DNA of 64,000 nt, from contig CM041298.1 of NCBI GenBank assembly GCA_023052935.1, positions 17,529,371-17,593,370 of the forward strand, given 5' to 3'. Shown piece by piece: positions 21,222-31,818 of the stretch (positions within the stretch are counted from its first letter, which is position 1; each line of letters begins with the position of its first letter). The position numbers and the translations under genes were made by a program. Source of the stretch: Piezodorus guildinii (taxonomy: Eukaryota > Arthropoda > Insecta > Hemiptera > Pentatomidae). Under the pieces are notes generated by a model, which was not told the origin of the DNA, ran no database searches, and saw only the letters and a list, made by a program, of their open reading frames with translations.

Positions 21222-21577
21222 TTGCTGTGAATTAAGGAAATTGTTCATAATAACTGTTATAGGTGAGGTTATACAATATAAATATATGTACCTGAGAAGT
21301 AAGGTAAACTTTTAACTATGTCTATGTATGACAAATAAATGATTATTGTTATGAGATAATAATTTTATTCAGTTCAATCTACAATCACATAGCAGTAGCA
21401 AGTCGCCATACCCGTGATTATCTAATACTGACATTATTGGTTTAAAACATTATCATTCAAACTTCTATTTATGCTACATAGTATTTTTACCACTGGAGGT
21501 AGACCTTAATAAACTGAATAAGCCTTCCAACTGAATAAGCTCGCATTTTTTTTAGATCTCAGAACTAAGTTCTATTA

Positions 21578-22396
21578 TTGGGTTGTGTCACATGAAATGT
21601 CCGTTTTCAAGGTAAAGGATTTTTATTAAAAATACGATTTGAAAACAAGATAATTTTATTCGAAGTATTTACCTTCTATTTCTACACATTTTTCCCAACG
21701 TGACACCAACTTATTTATTCCCGAACTAAAAAACTCGGAGCTTTGAAGTGAAACAAAATCTAAAAACGCACTTTTCACTTGATCATTATTTTCAAAAAGT
21801 TTTCCTTTGACGAAGTTGCCTAAATTCCTGAACAGGTGGTAATCTGTTGGAGACAAGTCGGGAGAATATGGTGGGTGCGGAAGAACTCCGTAGCCCAGTT
21901 CATTCAATTTTCGCAAGGTATGTTTTGAAACATGGGGTCTTGCTGCCGCTCAGTGAGATCATAAGGTACCCATGTATCGAGCTTTTTTACTTTCCCAATA
22001 CACTTTAAATGTCTGGAAACGGTAGATGCACTTGCATTTAGATTTGCTAAGAGTCCTTTAACTGTTTGGTAGGGGTTTCCTTCTACTGTATGTATGAGGA
22101 CATCGTTGTCTATTGCGGACGGAGGTCTTTTTCGGGGCTAGTTTTTCAAGTCGGTATCCCCAGCTGAAAGCTTAGCAAACCAACGGCGAATGGTCCGTTC
22201 ATTAACACTCCCTTCCCCAAACGCCTTAAAAAGTGGGTAATTGATTGGGAAGCTAATGTTTATAATACAAAGGAAGAGGTTTAGTAACTGTTTACTTTAA
22301 ATATGTAAACATTCGGAAGAAAATTACAGAGACCTGCAAAATCCTTTATGTATTTCAGAAACTATAAAAACGGACATTTCATGTGAAACAAACCAA
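21578..22396 (-). pseudogene. Mariner copy M3, both termini present, deleted ORF
   Basis: The termini TTGGGTTGTGTCACATGAAA and its inverse TTTCATGTGAAACAAACCAA are flanked by TA (21576-21577 and 22397-22398), and the sequence outside joins up with the Helitron-like repeat. The minus strand encodes the C-terminal block (KLNELGYGVLPHPPYSPDLS, then PTDYHLFRNLGNF) and, upstream, the helix-turn-helix part, fused at about 21937-21948 through the deletion shared with M2, M5 and M7. The N-terminal codons are also lost near 22225-22240, where the frame passes into the 5' untranslated region. No catalytic triad can form. Confidence 0.88.
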
Positions 22397-22629
22397 TATC
22401 TTTTCAAAATACAAATCTTTTTCAACCTATTGATCATTTTAAAAACCAACAACAATGAAACATATGGACTGGATAAACCTACCCACGAAACATGGCTATG
22501 AAACGAAATATACCTAAATATATTTGTTATAAGTATTTTAGTATCTATGCTATTGCTGATTAGATTAAGACGATGTTGCTTCTAGGTAGTTAGAAATTTG
22601 ATTGTCATTTAAATGAGTACTTATAGTTT

Positions 22630-22780
22630 GTAGGATGCGTATATTCTTTTGAGTTATTCCAAACCCAATTTTATTTTACGTTTTAGAAAAATATTTTTTT
22701 TTATGTAGGATGCGTATATTCTTTTGAGTTATTCGAAACCCAATTTTATTTTACGTTTTAGAAAAATATTTTTTTTTTAT
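22630..22780. repeat. 75-bp tandem duplication
   Basis: GTAGGATGCGTATATTCTTT starts at 22630 and again at 22705. The two copies differ by one substitution (TTCC/TTCG) and a T-run length, so the duplication is recent. It lies in the Helitron-like repeat. Confidence 0.9.
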
Positions 22781-22915
22781 CATTTAGAGAACGAATTTCT
22801 CCAAACCCACCCTTATTGCACATCTAGAGGGTACGACGAACCTTCAGGAGAAATTTCAACTTCACAACCATCTACTGAGATACTGCGATGACACGAAAAT
22901 CGAGTGAAATGGCAC

Positions 22916-23405
22916 TTTCTTTTATAAATATAGATAAACGCAATGAATACCTGATAAAAGGCATGGCAATCATTTAACAGACATAATGAAATAAATTTTT
23001 TGCGACGTTGCTTTTGTACTGCCTCCGGTCAGTTCCAACCAGTAAATATTTATCTTCACTAATGGAGTATTAGCCAAGTTTTTAACTTGGAGGCAGAAAG
23101 CGATTTAACTTGTAAAAATAGAGGATGTATCTGGGAACATGGATTTCTAAATAACATTTAAATTCAACCATCATAAAAAAAGTAATTTAAATTATGAGTA
23201 TTCAAAATACATATGCGACTGATAATAATAACTTATAGTCACACAGATATATATACATATATATCTATCTATATAAAAGAAAAAACAAGGGTTGTAAAAA
23301 AAAAATATTATATGATTTATCACCATATATATCTTAAGAAAACCCGTATCGCCCAGAACAAAAGCACTAGTCAGGAGAAAATATAGTGTTAAAGATAAGA
23401 TTGAA

Positions 23406-23500
<95 letters not shown>

Positions 23501-23700
23501 TATATATATATATATGCATATAAATATTTTTGTTTGTTGTTAGTTCTCGACATTTAAGTTTTCTACTGGTTACGAGGTTCAGAAAACATTGCATTGTAAA
23601 AAGTTCGTTTTCTTAGCGTTTTTTACCGGTGATTTCAATAAAAATTTCAGATTCTTGTTCATTATTATAATTAATTATATGATCTGATTATTTAATCAAT
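22916..23700. other. Unassigned AT-rich region with a long A-run
   Basis: There is no gene. A run of about 42 A (23408-23449) is followed by about 65 bp of (TA)n (to about 23514), one of the longest simple tracts here. The flanks are AT-rich without recognised repeats. Confidence 0.6.
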
Positions 23701-24711
23701 TTATTTTTTTTATTACAAAACAAAAAAATTTGACATAAAATTTAATTTGCCATCTGCATTTCTTTTGCAATAAGCAAATTTGTGGACTGCTGAAGCAGCG
23801 GCTCATCACAGCAGAGTTCGTTAAGTGATCAGAATATCTCTTGGCCACCGCCTGCGTAGTCGTCGGGTGGGCTGTAAGGATTCGTAGAGCATTTTAATGT
23901 TTCTGTAAGAGGGTTGGTGTTGTATGTTAGTCTTTGGTGGAAGTTATTGTATTGTTCTGTAGCAGTGGCTGAAATAGTCGGATTGTTTAAGTCGTTATGT
24001 ATAACGTCATTTGTTACGTAGAACGGTGCGTCCACTATTTTGCGCAGCACTTTCGACTGAAAAGACTGTATTCTTTGGATACTTGATGGTTTAGCAGAGC
24101 CCCACAGTTCTATCCCGTATGTCCAGATTGGTTTTAGCAAAACTTTGTAAAGAGTTAGTTTGTTGGTTAATGATAATTTAGAGCGTCTGTCAAGTAATCT
24201 AGATAAAAGACCGTATCGTCTGTTGAGTTCTTTGCGTTTTTGTCGAATGTGGGTCCTCCAGGTCAGTCTTTTGTCCAAGTGAATACCTAAATATCGAATT
24301 TCGTCGGAAGTCGGAATAGGAATATTATTAAAGTTAATGGGAGGAGAACGTGTTCAGGCTGAACACTACATGAGCACTCTTGGACTCATTCATCTTTATT
24401 TTCCACCAAGAAGCCCAAGCAGAAATTTCATCAAGGTGGTTTTGGACGGATATTGCCGCTTGTAACGGATCCTTATCTAAACAAAGAACAGCTGTATCAT
24501 CAGCAAAAGTAGCCAAAAGAGTCCCATTGTGCTGGGGAAGATCTGACATGTAAATGTTAAACAATATTGGTCCTAAAACACTGCCCTGAGGTACACCTGT
24601 CTTAATTTGCTGAATGTCTGAGAGTTCGGTCCCCACTTTCACAGAAAAATGTCTATCCGAAAGGTATGAAAGGAATATTAAATAGAACGTAGGTGGAAGT
24701 AAAATTTTCAG
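23701..24711 (-). pseudogene. Jockey-like LINE RT fragment (family B)
   Basis: The minus strand encodes IKTGVPQGSVLGPILFNIYM, TLLATFADDTAVLC (the catalytic FADD is intact) and ISAWASWWKIKMNESKSAHV, then after a frame break near 24340 MDKRLTWRTHIRQKRKELNR, LLKPIWTYGIELWGSAKPSS and VDAPFYVTNDVIHNDLN. The last codons shift frame near 23870 (NPYSPPDDY against PPRRLRRRW in the copy at 38860-39720). The 3' UTR has GAGCCGCTGCTTCAGCAGTC on the minus strand, shared with that copy. TTTAATCAA at 23692-23700 and 24712-24720 may be a 9-bp target duplication. It is 5'-truncated; gag and endonuclease are missing. Confidence 0.88.
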
Positions 24712-24739
24712 TTTAATCAAAAATTAAGTATTTTTGATC

Positions 24740-24885
24740 AATTATGATTGAATTTGGTCATCATCGATAATTGAAGGACGAACCGAGCGCTTTGCATCTT
24801 GCAAGTAAAAATTTACGTTTCTGAGGAGCAAATCACTTACGGACGGTTTTTCTCCTAAAGTATCATCGCCATACACACTAATTTT
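24740..24885 (-). pseudogene. Decayed mariner-like helix-turn-helix scrap
   Basis: The minus strand reads VYGDDTLGEKPSVSDLLLRN, then DAKRSVRPSIIDDDQI. This looks like the N-terminal region of a mariner-like transposase (VYGDD, then RSGRPSIID), of a different lineage from copies M1-M7. It is short and without termini. Confidence 0.45.
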
Positions 24886-24959
24886 TTTATAATTAGTTTG
24901 ACTTGACGAAGTTCTTCTCATTTTTGCATATTAAACCAAGCATAATTTTCTTCCCTCAT

Positions 24960-25060
24960 ATCTTTATTATTATAATTAACTTCGATTAGTCGATGTTTCG
25001 GGGCTTTGTACCCATCATCAAGACTAAAATGGTTTAAAACATTAGTTAAATTTAATAAAT
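24960..25060 (-). repeat. PLE terminal remnant with hammerhead-like motif
   Basis: On the minus strand AGTCTTGATGATGGGTACAA is followed by AGCCCCGAAACATCGACT. The layout is CUUGAUGA box, GGG/CCC stem II, GAAAC, with AGUC/GACU able to form stem I. ACGU has become ACAU. From 25061 to 25308 I see nothing recognisable. Confidence 0.4.
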
Positions 25061-25308
25061 GTTAACCGTGTCTGCAGTGAATTTTCATTTTTGGAAATTA
25101 AACATCATAAAATGACGAAAATGAATTTTTTACTCTTTCATTTAGAGCAAGCAAAGTACCACTTAAAGAGAAGGAATCACGGTGGAAAGTGATGCATAAA
25201 AGTATCTTAACGAATCATTTTTTAGAATATGTAAACATTATTGACCAAGTAAACATGATTTTATACGGAGAGGATCAAATTGAAGTATTGAAGAACGCGA
25301 CCAACTTC

Positions 25309-26025
25309 TCTTTTTTTTTTTAATATTTATTTATTGAGAAATATTACAATCAGTTTCAGAATGAACAATAGTAATAGAGATATAGGACCACATTCATACA
25401 ATATACATAGAAAATAACGATACAGTCAAATTACATATAATAGAAAAAAAAATCATTTATATGTACAATAAAATAAAACATAATAAAAAAATAAATAAAA
25501 AAACAACCTATAATTGAGAGTTGGCAAATAAATAAACATCATACAAGCAATCATAACTATATACAACTGATAAGGGGACCCCATACTGGGCTTTTCCCTC
25601 CACTTGTGGAGGAAAAAAGCGAAATCCAAGAGATCCCAGCGCCTCTCTCTCAGCCGCATAACTGGTCTCAGCCAGTAGAGGCTGAGTTAGGGCGCAATAG
25701 CCACAAACATACAGTACATGAGTGGAGGATCTGACCAGTGTCAGAACTCCAGTATAAATGTTAACAGAACGTCGCGGGGCCACTGCCGTTTCAATCTTCG
25801 TGGAGGATTGTAGGGATGGGTGGAGCTGGAGAGGGATTGAGCTAAAGGATTAGGATGATGAAGAAGGTTCTGATGGAATTTAGAAAATTTGGATGGTACC
25901 AGATCTAAAATAAATGGAATATTAAGGTCGAGGTGTAAGGTACGAACTTCTAACTTTCGCATTTCTTCGTTTCTAGGCCGATTCACTGCCCTCTGGAATT
26001 CCTCCTTCACTGATATCCACATTGG
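25309..26025 (-). pseudogene. Jockey-like LINE 3' end (family C)
   Basis: The minus strand encodes RTLHLDLNIPFILDLVPSKF, then PYNPPRRLKRQWPRDVL, the conserved end of the Jockey-like proteins here (compare DNPPRRQKRRWPRDLL at 56610). About 450 bp of 3' UTR follows, and a T-run at 25312-25322 (an A tail on the minus strand) marks the 3' end. Upstream sequence is lost at about 26025. The residues before the tail (KEEFQRAVNRPRNEEMRKLE) do not match families A or B. Confidence 0.7.
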
Positions 26026-26039
26026 GTTTTGTCTATAAT

Positions 26040-26160
26040 TAATGAATTTAAATAATCAAAATTTAAGCTCCACCAGGCATTTTAATTGAGTATATTTATT
26101 GTGAAACCAACATCTCTCAACCTTCAGGTCTTCATCAGGGATCTTCTTTCTTTCAGACAA
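26040..26160 (-). repeat. PLE-like terminal remnant
   Basis: The minus strand reads GATCCCTGATGAAGACCTGA, then AGGTTGAGAGATGTTGGTTT. The CUGAUGA box is present; GAAA reads GAGA and the ACGU block AUGUU. The architecture is that of PLE terminal repeats, with a decayed ribozyme. Confidence 0.4.
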
Positions 26161-26762
26161 CCGGAAGCAATTGTACAAATACACACATCATCAATGTGGT
26201 CAACTGTTAAATATTATGTATAATAACTATTTAATATAATTCAATGAATGATCCACCCCTAGAGTTTTAAGACAAAAGAATGGAGTTGTAGTTTTGCCCG
26301 CACGCCATTGACTCGCTTCGAAGAAATATTAATGGCGTTTTAAAAGAATTAAGGATGTGGCAAGGCCAAGGGATCGTTGAAAATACAATTTGAGACAATC
26401 TGAAAAGTGAGTTGAGAAGAAAACCCATCAAGAAAATGAAATCCCGAGATGGAAAAAAAAGGGATGAAAAAAACCAGCCCATTGTTCCACGCGGTAAAAC
26501 ACTTAGCATTTTCCAGCAAAGAATAAGAAAGATGGATTTTCTTTTAACGGTAATTTTTCAATATTTTTTTCCAATGATCATTAATATAATTATACCTTTT
26601 CTTCTCGGCGTTTATAGGATTTGACTTTTAATTATTAAATTTTTAAGCTAGAGGGTTGGTTAATGGTCCAATTTTGATAAAGAATGTACTAAGGTTAATT
26701 ATATATATTTCACGAAAAAACAAAAACGTCAATTAAAAAAAAAATAAAAATTAAAAAAAAAA
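26161..26762. other. Unassigned AT-rich region
   Basis: Lys-rich and hydrophobic short open frames (80 codons minus, 70 codons plus, around 26270-26620) overlap each other without motifs. No repeat boundary is recognised. A/T homopolymers cluster at 26730-26765. Confidence 0.35.
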
Positions 26763-27735
26763 CTTAAAAACCTATTCATCCCTTTTCACACAGACTGTTG
26801 GTGTTCCTCAAGGCAGTATCCTAGGACCCATTCTATACACAGTATATACAGCTGATATCCCAACCCATACTAACACTTTCCTTTTTACCTATGCTGATGA
26901 CACCTGCGTGTTATCAGTTCATAAAGATCCATTTGTTGCCTCAAATACCCTTCAAGCCCACATCAAAGACCTAGAAGCATGGTGTCAGAACTGGAGAATA
27001 AAAATAAATTCCAACAAATCCCATCAAATAACCTTTACCCTTCGCCTTTTAAACCTTTGACTTCCTGTCCTACAGTATCCTTTAACAACACTCAACTATC
27101 TCCTGTTGACCAGATCCGATACCTAGGACTTCTTCTTGACAAACGCTTAACTTGGGATCCACAAGACTAAAACGACAAGAAACTGTTTGCCGCTTGAGGC
27201 TGCTTCAACACTTACTAGACAAACGGTTATACCTTCCTCTGAACTACAAAAGGCTCATCAACATGACTATTATAAGACCAATCTGGACTTACGGAGTAGA
27301 GCTTTGGGGCTCTACTAAACCATCAAATTCTTCCCGCATCCAATCCTTACAATCCAAAATCCTTCGTAAAATCCTCAACGTTCCTTTGTCACGAATAAAC
27401 TTATCCATAAAAACCATAATGTTCCCGTTTTTACTGATTTGGCTCGGACAAGGTATCAATCCTTTCATGACAAACTCCATTCGCACTTAAACCCACTAGT
27501 TTCAATCCTTTCTTCCTCTTCAATTCCGGATAATCCTCCGAGGCGCCTGGAAAGGAAATGGCCCCGGTACCTTCTAGTTTAGAATATTTTTGAAGTGCTT
27601 CCAATGGCTTGAATAGCGAAAAGCTTCTCTACATGTATATCATGTCATTGTATTATATAACACAATACATTTACTTGATGTATTTTTTGTTAATACAGTT
27701 GTAAATACCAATAAAATGATTTAAAAAAAACAAAA
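26763..27735 (+). pseudogene. Jockey-like LINE RT fragment (family A)
   Basis: The translation begins at QTVGVPQGSILGPILYTVYT and has FLFTYADDTCVLSVHKDP, so the catalytic YADD is kept. It continues with HIKDLEAWCQNWRIKINS, then QIRYLGLLLDKRLTWDP, RPIWTYGVELWGSTKPSNSS and LQSKILRKIL. Frameshifts break it near 27040, 27165 and 27390. A 3' UTR of about 180 bp ends with AATAAAATG and an A-rich tail (27714-27735). The missing endonuclease and early RT motifs indicate 5' truncation. This is the best reference for the broken copy at 478-1432. Confidence 0.87.
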
Positions 27736-27739
27736 AAAC

Positions 27740-28165
27740 TTTGTACAGACGATAACATTTTTCTAAAACCTTTAGCTTTTCAATATATTAATTTATTATT
27801 ATATACATCTATATTACTAATTTTATGTACGGGAAAAAATTAATGAAACAAATTTTTCTCCTCTCCTTGTCGAATATTAAATTCGTTCAACTTGTATATT
27901 TAAGCATGCTAACAGGAGAAGATTATTTTTTTCGAATCTACAAAACCAAAGGTACTTAAGAGGAAGACAATTCAAAATGTCTGCATTTAAGTTTAGTCAG
28001 ATTATTTCAATCAGGACGAGGCTTACATGATATTAATACCCGTTAAATTCACATCGATAAAGCGAGTTTAAAAATCGTTACAGCTGTTTTTCAGAAAATC
28101 GTAAAAAGGTACGATCTCAATACTTTCCCTTACTATATATTTTATAAATAGGTAAGTGAAAGTAA
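27740..28165 (+). repeat. R900 fragment, microsatellite-free
   Basis: It contains TTTAGCTTTTCAATATATTA, TCAGATTATTTCAATCAGGA, CGATCTCAATACTTTCCCTT and TACTATATATTTTATAAATA, the R900 order on the plus strand, with a central deletion. From 28166 to 28443 I see nothing. Confidence 0.7.
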
Positions 28166-28443
28166 AAAAGGATAAATTTGGGTCTATTATTTTCAATGAT
28201 GAACCATTGTAATCAAGCATAAAAACCGTAAATAACTCTCTTCCCCTTAAAATTTGAGGTTTAGGTTTTAAGATAGGTAGAGCACAAGTAACGAATACAA
28301 AAGTTTTAATTTATATCGCTTTACAAAATTGAATAAATTAAATTTAAAGAGTTCACTATTTCTATCATGGGCATTTTGAAATTTATTTATTTTTCTTTCA
28401 AATATGGTTAATTTTATTATAAATAACTTACATTTTGAACATA

Positions 28444-28634
28444 TTGGGTTGTTTCACATGAAATGCCCGTTTTTATAGTTTCTGAAATACATAAAGGATT
28501 TTGCAGGTCTAACAGAGACAGGTTTTCTTCCGAATGTTTACATATTTAAAGTAAACAGTTACTAATCCTCTACCTTTGTATTATAAACATTTCCCAATCA
28601 ATCATCCAATTTTTAGTATACCTCCAAATATGAA
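28444..28634 (+). mobile_element. Mariner remnant M4 (5' end only)
   Basis: It starts TTGGGTTGTTTCACATGAAA and matches the 5' end of M5-M7 up to ATACCTCCAAATATGAA, just at the transposase start codon, then passes abruptly into R900. Only about 190 bp remain. Confidence 0.85.
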
Positions 28635-28920
28635 AATCGTAAAAAGGTACAAAACGCATGGTATTTTATTGAAAATGTAGATATAACATCTTAGGTATAG
28701 ACGCTCAAAAAATATGAAGATTCAGTTTCTAAGATTTTATCGCTTTTGAGCTAGACTTACCACATACACACACCTTTTTGTAAGACTTGGTCATTTGGAC
28801 TCAGGAGACCAACCTTAAAACGTGTATTTCCCTTGAAAACTGTAAATCGAAAATTTTAACGATCGCAATACCTTCAATTACTATATACAATATTTAATAT
28901 ATAGGTAAGTGAAAGTAATA
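28635..28920 (+). repeat. R900 3' third
   Basis: AAAATCGTAAAAAGGTAC and GCATGGTATTTTATTG lead to a short CA tract, GTGTATTTCCCTTGAAAACT, GATCGCAATACCTTCAATTA and TAGGTAAGTGAAAGTAA. The 5' side is cut by mariner M4. Confidence 0.75.
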
Positions 28921-29066
28921 TGTGTGATTAAATTATTAAAATATATTGAAAATAAAATAATTTTTGTGGATGTAATTAGTTGACCGTTGAGAATTACTGG
29001 AAGGAATTAGTCCGGGTGGCGGTCATTAAATGAAACAACTAAATAGTTTCAACTATTTTATTGTTT

Positions 29067-29105
29067 GCCAACGTTTCGACCCCCTTTGTGGGTCATCATC
29101 AGGGC
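29067..29105 (-). ncRNA. Hammerhead ribozyme motif, intact core (left arm)
   Basis: The minus strand reads GCCCTGATGATGACCCACAA then AGGGGGTCGAAACGTTGGC: CUGAUGA, stem II GACCC/GGGUC, GAAA, ACGUU, and GCC/GGC stem I. Confidence 0.8.
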
Positions 29106-29925
29106 TAAAAAGATACAAAAGAATATAATTTCAATGACATTACATACAATATTATATAACCTATTTAGCTAGAGAACGTCGGTATTGAAAAAAATAACAG
29201 AAGAACTGTATATGTAAAAAAAAAATACAATGACCATATTACAATAATGAAAGTGTTATACAGAAAAAAAAAAATGTTCACTAAACAAAATTTACACAGG
29301 TATCAATAATTTACATGAAATATGAAATATAAAAATATGAAGTAGAGTGGAGATACGTACCGCATGGTGGGAGAATGGAAACTAGGTACTGTTTGGTAGA
29401 TGGGGGGTAGGTAGGATGGAAAATACGTAGGAAAAGGTGGAATGGAAAATACGTACTGATTTATGGACAGGGCCTGACAACAATGACTAAAATTCTTAAT
29501 ACTACCATACAACGAATTTTAGAGAAGAATATTAAGAATTTTAGTCATTGTTGTCAGGCCCTGTCCATAAATCAGTACGTATTTTCCATTCCACCTTTTC
29601 CTACGTATTTTCCATCCTACCTACCCCCCATCTACCAAACAGTACCTAGTTTCCATTCTCCCACCATGCGGTACGTATCTCCACTCTACTTCATATTTTT
29701 ATATTTCATATTTCATGTAAATTATTGATACCTGTGTAAATTTTGTTTAGTGAACATTTTTATTTTTTCTGTATAACACTTTCATTATTGTAATATGGTC
29801 ATTGTATTTTTTTTACATATACAGTTCTTCTGTTATTTTTTTTCAATACCGACGTTCTCTAGCTAAATAGGTTATATAATATTGTATGTAATGTCATTGA
29901 AATTATATTCTTTTGTATCTTTTTA

Positions 29926-29964
29926 GCCCTGATGATGACCCACAAAGGGGGTCGAAACGTTGGC
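29926..29964 (+). ncRNA. Hammerhead ribozyme motif, intact core (right arm)
   Basis: Identical to its mirror at 29067-29105 and in the opposite orientation. All conserved core positions are present. Confidence 0.8.
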
Positions 29965-30047
29965 AAACAATAAAATAGTTGAAACTATTTAGTTGTTTCA
30001 TTTAATGACCGCCACCCGGACTAATTCCTTCCAGTAAAATAATTTTT

Positions 30048-30588
30048 CTTTCACCTCGAAAATATTACTTTAAAATCACCATACTACGTGGCATTAGTGG
30101 TACTTATAAATTATAGGGTATGTTTTTGAGCTTTAAGACATAATTTTAATTAATCCATATAATTGAAATATTTATTACTATGAATAAATGGAATAATTAT
30201 AAGAGATTATTCAGCGAAATTCCCCATTACGTTATGAAGAGGATATGGCGGAAGATGAACTAACGGTGTTGGTTCCAACCTTAAACGACCCCCGATTGGC
30301 CAATTAACATTAAATATAATGAAGATGGAGAAGTGAATAACACATAAGAGCAGCCATTTCTCCAACAACAGTTAGTCTATTGTGCACGGGATATACAATG
30401 GGGTAGGCAACACCATCAAACGTTTAACATTCTAGAAGATACAGAGAAAATTTAACTCAATAATATTTTATGCTGGAAGAAAATTTGATCTTAGAATGAA
30501 TTGTAGAAGAACTGGGTAAGGATCGCGGTCATAGCTAAAGTGTCCACCGGCAGCATCGTTCTAATAAATAATTAAATTTACGTCTTAA
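30048..30588. other. Unassigned AT-rich region
   Basis: No recognisable gene, repeat end or open frame of interest. The composition is moderately AT-rich. Confidence 0.4.
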
Positions 30589-30590
30589 TA

Positions 30591-31403
30591 TTGGGTTGTT
30601 TCACATGAAATATCCGTTTTTATAGTTTCTGAAATACATAAAGGATTTTGCAGGTCTCTGTTGTTTTCTTCCGAATGTTTACATACTTAAAGTGAACAGT
30701 TACTAAGCCTCTACCTTTGTATTATAAACATTAACTTCCCAATCAATTACCCACCTTTTAGTATACCTCCAAATATGAACATGGAAACACGCGATTTTCG
30801 AGTAATATACTTGTACGAGTTTAAACCCGGCCATTCAGCAGCTGAGGCCGCTAGAAATATTTGCAAGGCGTTTGGGGAAGGGAGACCTCCGTCTGAGAGA
30901 TCTCAGAGAGTAACTGAGATTCTCAGTTAAAGGAATCTCAGCACAACTAAATGCAAGTGCATCTACCTATTCCAGACATTTAAAGTGTATTGGGAAAGTA
31001 AAAAAGCTCGATATATGGGTACCTCATGATCTCACTGAGCGGCAGCAAGACCCCAAAACATACCGTGCAAAAATTGAAAGAACTGGGCTACGAAGTTCTT
31101 CCACACCCACCATATTCTCCCGACTTGTCTCCAACAGATTACCACCTGTTCAGGAATTAAGACAACTTCGTCAAAGGATAACTTTTTGAAAATGATGATC
31201 AAGTGAAAAGTGCGTTTTCAGATTTTGTTTCACTTCAAAGCTCAGAGTTTTCCAGTTCGGGGATAAAAAAGTTGGTGTCACGTTTGGGAAAAATGTGTAG
31301 AAAAGAAGGTAAATACTTCGAATAAAATTATCTTGTTTTCATATCGTATTTTTAATAAGAATCATTTACCTTAAAAACGGACATTTCATGTGACACAATC
31401 CAA
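30591..31403 (+). pseudogene. Mariner copy M5, both termini and TA duplication
   Basis: The ends TTGGGTTGTTTCACATGAAA and TTTCATGTGACACAATCCAA are flanked by TA (30589-30590 and 31404-31405). The frame starts near 30778 (METRDFRVIYLYEFKPGHSA, then AEAARNICKAFGEG), loses a large part of the helix-turn-helix region at about 30885, and goes on with STYSRHLKCIGKVKKLD and VPHDLTERQQ. It then jumps into the HTVQKLKELGYEVLPHPPYS block at 31041-31054, through the family deletion plus seven further bases. Frameshifts follow near 31160 and 31190. It is inactive. Confidence 0.88.
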
Positions 31404-31605
31404 TACAATAAAAAAAAAAAAAAAAAACCTCAACAACTAAAGAAAGTACATATCGGGTCAAGTCCCGTTTCTGGGCCACCTGATTAGGCTTGTATGGCAA
31501 ACAAATGTATTTTTGTTATTCCGATATTTGGATTCAATAGATTTAGAAACGTGTTACCTCAAATGTTTAGGGAAGGTAGTTTTTTTATTACTTTCTCCTA
31601 AAATA

Positions 31606-31727
31606 AATGATATATATAATAAGGGAAGGTAATGCGATCGTAAAAATCTACCAGAATACCAGTTTTAAAAGGAAATACACGTTTTAGGGTAGGTACCCTG
31701 TGTCCAAATGACAAGTTTCACAAAAAA
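31606..31727 (-). repeat. R900 3' end, cut by a PLE insertion
   Basis: AAGGGAAGGTAATGCGATCG, AGGAAATACACGTTTTAGGG and GTCCAAATGACAAGTTTCAC form the R900 3' end on the minus strand. It continues at 34932 after the PLE; the insertion duplicated 13 bp. Confidence 0.85.
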
Positions 31728-31778
31728 TTATAGGTGGAATAGTCAGGAATCAGTCATTTTTGAAAAGTTTTTAATTTT

Positions 31779-31818
31779 GCCAACGTTTCGGCTCAAGCTT
31801 GTGAGCCATCATCAGGGC
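31779..31818 (-). ncRNA. Hammerhead ribozyme motif, intact core (left arm)
   Basis: On the minus strand GCCCTGATGATGGCTCACAA then GCTTGAGCCGAAACGTTGGC. Perfect 5-bp stem II and full core, identical to 34808-34847. Confidence 0.82.

Larger units (their letters stand above)
20272..22915 (-). mobile_element. Helitron-like element, minus, with two insertions
   Basis: The minus-strand 3' end is CGCGTGCAAATCCGCGAGGT followed by ACAACTAGT (20272-20300), a CTAGT terminus with a GCG...CGC hairpin. After R900 (20311-21221) the element resumes with AGGTGAGGTTATACAATATA, matching the copy at 41691-42565 in reverse, then GCCATACCCGTGATTATCTA, then mariner M3, and finally ATTGCACATCTAGAGGGTAC. No Rep/helicase coding is visible. 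The right boundary is approximate. Confidence 0.6.
28966..30034. mobile_element. Near-perfect palindromic PLE insertion (family B)
   Basis: Arms 28966-29501 and 29530-30034 are reverse complements with only a few small length differences in homopolymers; the spacer is 28 nt (29502-29529). The left end extends about 30 bp further than the right. An exact 13-bp duplication TAAAATAATTTTT flanks it (28953-28965 and 30035-30047). Each arm carries a hammerhead motif and ends with GGACTAATTCCTTCCAG or its inverse. The open frames of 60-80 codons in the arms are mirror images of each other and not genes. Confidence 0.92.

Noticed and set aside
23367..23594. Ile/Tyr repeat frame
   Set aside because: It is a translation of (TA)n next to a poly(A) tract.
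29303..29728. Two identical Pro/Tyr-rich open frames facing each other
   Set aside because: They are mirror copies in the arms of a palindromic element, without start context or known motif.
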